64,000 nt of DNA. Origin: Bryobacterales bacterium. GTDB lineage: Bacteria > Acidobacteriota > Terriglobia > Bryobacterales > Bryobacteraceae. The notes beneath the pieces are model-generated. The model ran no database searches. It worked only from the letters and a program-made list of their open reading frames with translations, and was not told the DNA's origin. Made by a program: the position numbers and the translations under genes. Shown here piece after piece: positions 60,639 through 64,000 of this stretch (its first letter is position 1; every line of letters starts with the position of its first letter). The DNA is taken from assembly GCA_019261985.1 (NCBI GenBank), contig JAFAQY010000080.1, positions 44,005 through 108,004 on the forward strand, given 5' to 3'.

Positions 60639-61337
60639 ATGCGCATAACACTATCGATCGCCGCTTCTTGTTGGTTTGTTTTTTCCGCTGCCGGGCAGAA
60701 CCTGCCGGACGGGCCGGGAAAAGAGGTTTTCGCCAAGGTCTGCGCCGGCTGCCACGAGCTGGATCTTGCCACCGGCCAGAAGAAGAGTAAGGACGAGTGG
60801 AAACAAACCGTCGATCGGATGATCGGATACGGGGCGGAGCTGACGAAGGAGCAAAGCGAGCAGATCGTCAATTATCTGGCCGCGAATTATGGCACTCCGG
60901 CGGACGCTCCGAAAGCCGGGCTCGACGCCAAGATGATGCCGGAGGGCCCCGGGAAAGAAGTGATCCTGAGAGAATGCACCACCTGCCATGCGCCGTCGCA
61001 TTTCGTTCAGTACCGGCACACGGAGGAAGAGTGGCAAGCCGTTGTAACGCGCATGGGGCAGCGCGCGAAGACGGCGATTAAAAAAGAAGATCTCGACAGC
61101 ATCCAAAAATACCTTGCGAGTAATTTTCCGAAGGTGGAAGAAGCGGGCAAGGTAAACGTAAACAAAGCCCCGGCAAGCGAGATTGCGACCCAACTGGCGC
61201 TGACTCCGGCCGAAGCAGCCGCGATCGTTCAATATCGCGAGAAGCACGGCCAGTTTTTGCTGTGGGGTGAGTTGTTGGGGATTTACGGCGTCGACGGCCG
61301 CAAAGTCGAAGCCGCCAAGGACCGAATGAGCTTTTAA
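60639..61337 (+). CDS. Diheme cytochrome c fused to a helix-hairpin-helix domain
   Basis: This 232-residue protein has a signal peptide (IAASCWFVFSAAGQ), heme sites CAGCH (35-39) and CTTCH (113-117), and a C-terminal ComEA-like helix-hairpin-helix (VNVNKAPASEIATQLALTPAEAAAIVQYRE) at about 170-232. Periplasmic electron carrier with a DNA-binding-type or protein-binding tail; this fusion is unusual. Function not assigned. Confidence 0.88.
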   Translation: MRITLSIAASCWFVFSAAGQNLPDGPGKEVFAKVCAGCHELDLATGQKKSKDEWKQTVDRMIGYGAELTKEQSEQIVNYLAANYGTPADAPKAGLDAKMMPEGPGKEVILRECTTCHAPSHFVQYRHTEEEWQAVVTRMGQRAKTAIKKEDLDSIQKYLASNFPKVEEAGKVNVNKAPASEIATQLALTPAEAAAIVQYREKHGQFLLWGELLGIYGVDGRKVEAAKDRMSF

Positions 61338-61988
61338 CTGGCAATTCGAGCAGTATTAGTCATCGTCAGCGCTACGGCCTATGCGGGCCTTGCGATTGCG
61401 GGCTTCGGCGGCATCGCAGCATTCTTCTCTCACCCTCCTTTAATAGCCTTACTGGTGGTGCTTTATGCGCTGTGCATTGTCGCGATCCGAGCCGGGGGAA
61501 ATGTGAGTCCGGGCGTGAGGGAGGAGCGCGGCAATCGCTGGGTGATACCCGCATTCGTGATCATCGGCCTGCTGCAAGCCTATCTCGCGCCCTACACGGA
61601 CCGCAAGGAATTTTGGACAATAGACGGCGACGCGATTCGCTGGATCGGAGTGGCTCTGTCCGCCGCCGGCGGCGCGTTACGGCTGTGGCCCGTTTTCGTG
61701 CTCGGCGAACGGTTCAGCGGCCTGGTTGCAATACAGCGGGGACATACGCTTGTCACCACCGGAGTGTACGGCGTGATCCGGAATCCGAGTTATCTCGGAC
61801 TGCTCATCAACTCGCTCGGATGGGCACTGGCATTTCGCTCAGGAGTCGGGGTGCTTCTGGCGGCGCTGATGATTCCGCCGCTGATTGCGCGCATGTCGGC
61901 CGAGGAGCGGCTGCTCCGATCGGAGTTTGGGGAGTCATATGAGTCGTACCGGGATCGGACTTGGCGGCTGATCCCGGGTGTTTATTAG
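61338..61988 (+). CDS. ICMT/PEMT-like membrane methyltransferase
   Basis: This membrane protein of about 215 residues has at least five hydrophobic segments and the isoprenylcysteine-methyltransferase pattern RFSGLVAIQRGHTLVTTGVYGVIRNPSYLGLL near 125-155, then EERLLRSEFGESYESYRDRTWRLIPG. The frame is open from 61338, directly after the previous stop, with no ATG, GTG or TTG until 61455. The first helix (LVIVSATAYAGLAIAGFGGIAAFF) is needed for the family fold. So a CTG or ATT start, or an altered start codon, is likely. Confidence 0.8.
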   Translation: MAIRAVLVIVSATAYAGLAIAGFGGIAAFFSHPPLIALLVVLYALCIVAIRAGGNVSPGVREERGNRWVIPAFVIIGLLQAYLAPYTDRKEFWTIDGDAIRWIGVALSAAGGALRLWPVFVLGERFSGLVAIQRGHTLVTTGVYGVIRNPSYLGLLINSLGWALAFRSGVGVLLAALMIPPLIARMSAEERLLRSEFGESYESYRDRTWRLIPGVY

Positions 61989-61999
61989 CAGCGTGATTC

Positions 62000-62106
62000 G
62001 GGTGCGCGACATGGAAGTGGGGACAACCGGATAGCTGATACCGAGCCGCGACCACAAGGGAGCGGATGATTCCATTGCGCTAAAACTCTTCCGCGACATA
62101 CAGTGC
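62000..62106. repeat. Dispersed repeat copy B
   Basis: Matches copy A at 25876-25982 over about 105 bases. It lies just outside the C-terminal end of the RAYT pseudogene, which suggests the repeat belongs to that element's ends. Confidence 0.8.
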
Positions 62107-62430
62107 CACGGGTTGGCCGCGCCCAGCGCTTACGATCGGGTGCTTCGCCTTCCATCCGGTTGAGTTCGCGGCTGGCGTACGATTTGAACTCGCCCATAAT
62201 CCGCTCGGGTAGAGTCTCGGTCTCTACGATGGCGTGCACATGGTTAGACCTCACATGTGCAGCCAGCAGGGTTCAGCTGCGGGTGCGCGCAATGCCTCTG
62301 GATGGCCCGCAGTGCGAGTTCCCGACTCGCTTGGTCGAGCAGATAGGGAGCCTGTCCGCCGATCCCAACTCGTCGCCGCGCAGACGCGCACGGTAGCAGG
62401 AGAATGTAATGAAATACCTCAAACACCGCT
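62104..62430 (-). pseudogene. RAYT/IS200-type transposase remnant
   Basis: Minus-strand pieces include APYLLDQASRELALRAIQ and, in another frame, RSNHVHAIVETETLPERIM then SYASRELNRMEGEAPDRKRWAR, which are the HUH region and following helix of a Y1 transposase of a different subfamily from the gene at 10063. A frameshift separates the two and the C-terminal third is missing. Confidence 0.75.
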
Positions 62431-62439
62431 CCCTTTCAG

Positions 62440-62862
<423 letters not shown>

Positions 62863-64000
62863 ATGCGTTTGGTCAGAGGAGGAGACAACCGCTGGGATGA
62901 AAATCCGGCTACGGATACTCGGGCAGCCGCAGCGACGGCGATGCCGGAAACGGTGAAGGAGCCAGGACTGCCGGAGAAGGTGTCTCAACTGAGATACAAA
63001 CTGGGCCAAAAGGCCAAGCCAGAACCGAAGTTCCGGTTTTATGTGCTGTACGACGGGATTTTTCGGATGGATGTGTTGGAAGCGGCATGGGAACGGGTGC
63101 GACGGAATAAGGGAGCGCCCGGGGTGGATGGCGTCACGATCCCACAGATCGTGGAGTCAGACCAAGGCGTGACGGGATTTCTGGAAGCGATTCAGGACTC
63201 TTACGAAACAAGACCTACCGGCCGCAGGCGGTCAAATGCGTGTACATCCCGAAGGCGAATGGGAAGCTGAGGCCGTTAGGGATACCGACGGTACGCGACC
63301 GGGTAGTGCAGATGGCGACCCTGTTAATCCTGGAGCCAATCTTTGAGGCTGATTTTCCTGGATTGCAGTTACGGGTTCCGGCCGGGGCGCTCGGCGCATC
63401 CGGCGCTAGGGGAGATACGCGGCCACTTGCAGGCCGGTATCCAGCGGTGTACGACGCGGACCTGAAGGGCTATTTCGATTCGATTCCACACTCCCAACTG
63501 AGGGCGTGCCTGCGCGCCCGGATCGCGGACCGGTCGGTTCTGAAGTTGATCCGGATGTGGCTGGAGGCGCCCGTAGTAGAGGAGAGGGGAGAACCGGGCG
63601 GAGGCAGTAAAGGGAGCCGGCCGAAGCAGGGAACGCACAGGGTGGGGTCATCTCGCCCTTGCTGGCGAACCTGTATTTGCACTGGTTCGACGCTCTGTTT
63701 TATGGCCCGCAAGGGCCGGCTCGGAGAGCCGATCTCCAACTGGTGCGCTACGCCGACGATTTTGTGGCGCTGGCGCAACGGATGGGATCGGAAAGCATCG
63801 AGTTCATCGAATCGCGACTGGAAGGAAAATTCCAGTTGGAGATCAATCGAGAGAAGACGCGAGTGGTGGACCTGCGGGAAGCAGGGGCGAGCCTAAACTT
63901 TCTGGGTTACACCTTTCGGTATGATCGCGATCTGAAAGGACGCGGTCGCAAATACCTGAATGTGTTCCCGTCGCAGCAGGCGGTCCAACGGGAGCGGGAG
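62863..64000 (+). pseudogene. Group II intron reverse transcriptase/maturase, frameshifted, runs off the window
   Basis: The LtrA-like reading can be followed through several single-base shifts: [21 protein letters not shown], then [52 protein letters not shown], and the catalytic LVRYADDF near 63735. Shifts lie near 63203, 63361, 63437 and 63640; each is explained by one missing or added base. No single frame encodes the whole enzyme, so it is decayed unless the sequence has errors. The maturase C-terminus is outside the window. Confidence 0.85.

Noticed and set aside
62244..62426. Independent 60-residue protein gene
   Set aside because: Its sequence matches the N-terminal part of a Y1 transposase and continues in another frame, so it belongs to the RAYT pseudogene.

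Overview
The window is GC-rich bacterial chromosome. Its gene content points to an acidobacterium, most like the Bryobacterales/'Solibacter' group. The evidence is two very long ABC permeases of the acidobacterial duplicated orphan type (one behind a PadR regulator), a TonB-dependent receptor of the carboxypeptidase-regulatory/Oar type, PEP-CTERM proteins, several DUF6152-like secreted proteins, NHL/TolB propellers and many short secreted proteins without a named family. This is inference from family content. No rRNA, tRNA or CRISPR array was found.

Layout. 1-5100: a sugar-nucleotide/polysaccharide locus with a GDP-mannose-3,5-epimerase-like enzyme, a family 2 glycosyltransferase and a double-VWA protein on the minus strand, divergent from a UDP-glucose/GDP-mannose dehydrogenase. 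5285-9020: an APC permease with a strong terminator, then a PP2C phosphatase and Ser/Thr kinase pair. 9062-12789: a decaheme cytochrome and an MtrB/PioB-like outer-membrane barrel, a probable porin-cytochrome conduit for electron transfer across the outer membrane. A REP-associated tyrosine transposase (RAYT) flanked by inverted REPs sits between the two genes. 12900-16500: a type-5 uracil-DNA glycosylase, rsmA, an ECF sigma factor with a membrane partner, and a CDGSH protein. 16531-25740: secreted proteins, a GH88 hydrolase, two PEP-CTERM proteins, a large heme-site/propeller protein and a convergent three-gene operon of secreted proteins. 26038-30447: an acyltransferase/glycosyltransferase pair, a second ECF sigma/anti-sigma unit, and a cyclophilin. 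30437-45576: polA, the two large permeases, a toxin-antitoxin remnant, the TonB receptor, a seven-iron ferredoxin, a Uma2 protein and an NHL protein.

45569-49720 is an arginine operon, argF-argG-argH-argR, read on the minus strand. A clear sigma-70 promoter overlapped by two ARG boxes lies upstream of argF, so the last gene of the operon probably feeds back on its own promoter. 49742-60448 is mixed accessory DNA: REP tandem copies, a DUF6868 protein, a VOC protein, a GC-rich 80-bp-period repeat, tandem TolB-like paralogues, an alpha/beta hydrolase and a PIN/RHH toxin-antitoxin pair. 60639-64000 holds a diheme cytochrome fused to a helix-hairpin-helix domain, an ICMT-like methyltransferase, and a nest of decayed mobile elements (RAYT pseudogene, dispersed repeat, frameshifted group II intron reverse transcriptase) running off the end.

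The main structural theme beyond the genes is a family of short palindromic REP/BIME elements in at least eight intergenic places, with one intact RAYT that may have spread them. The porin-cytochrome locus carrying the RAYT and an 18-bp tandem array against the barrel gene's start is the most unusual single spot.
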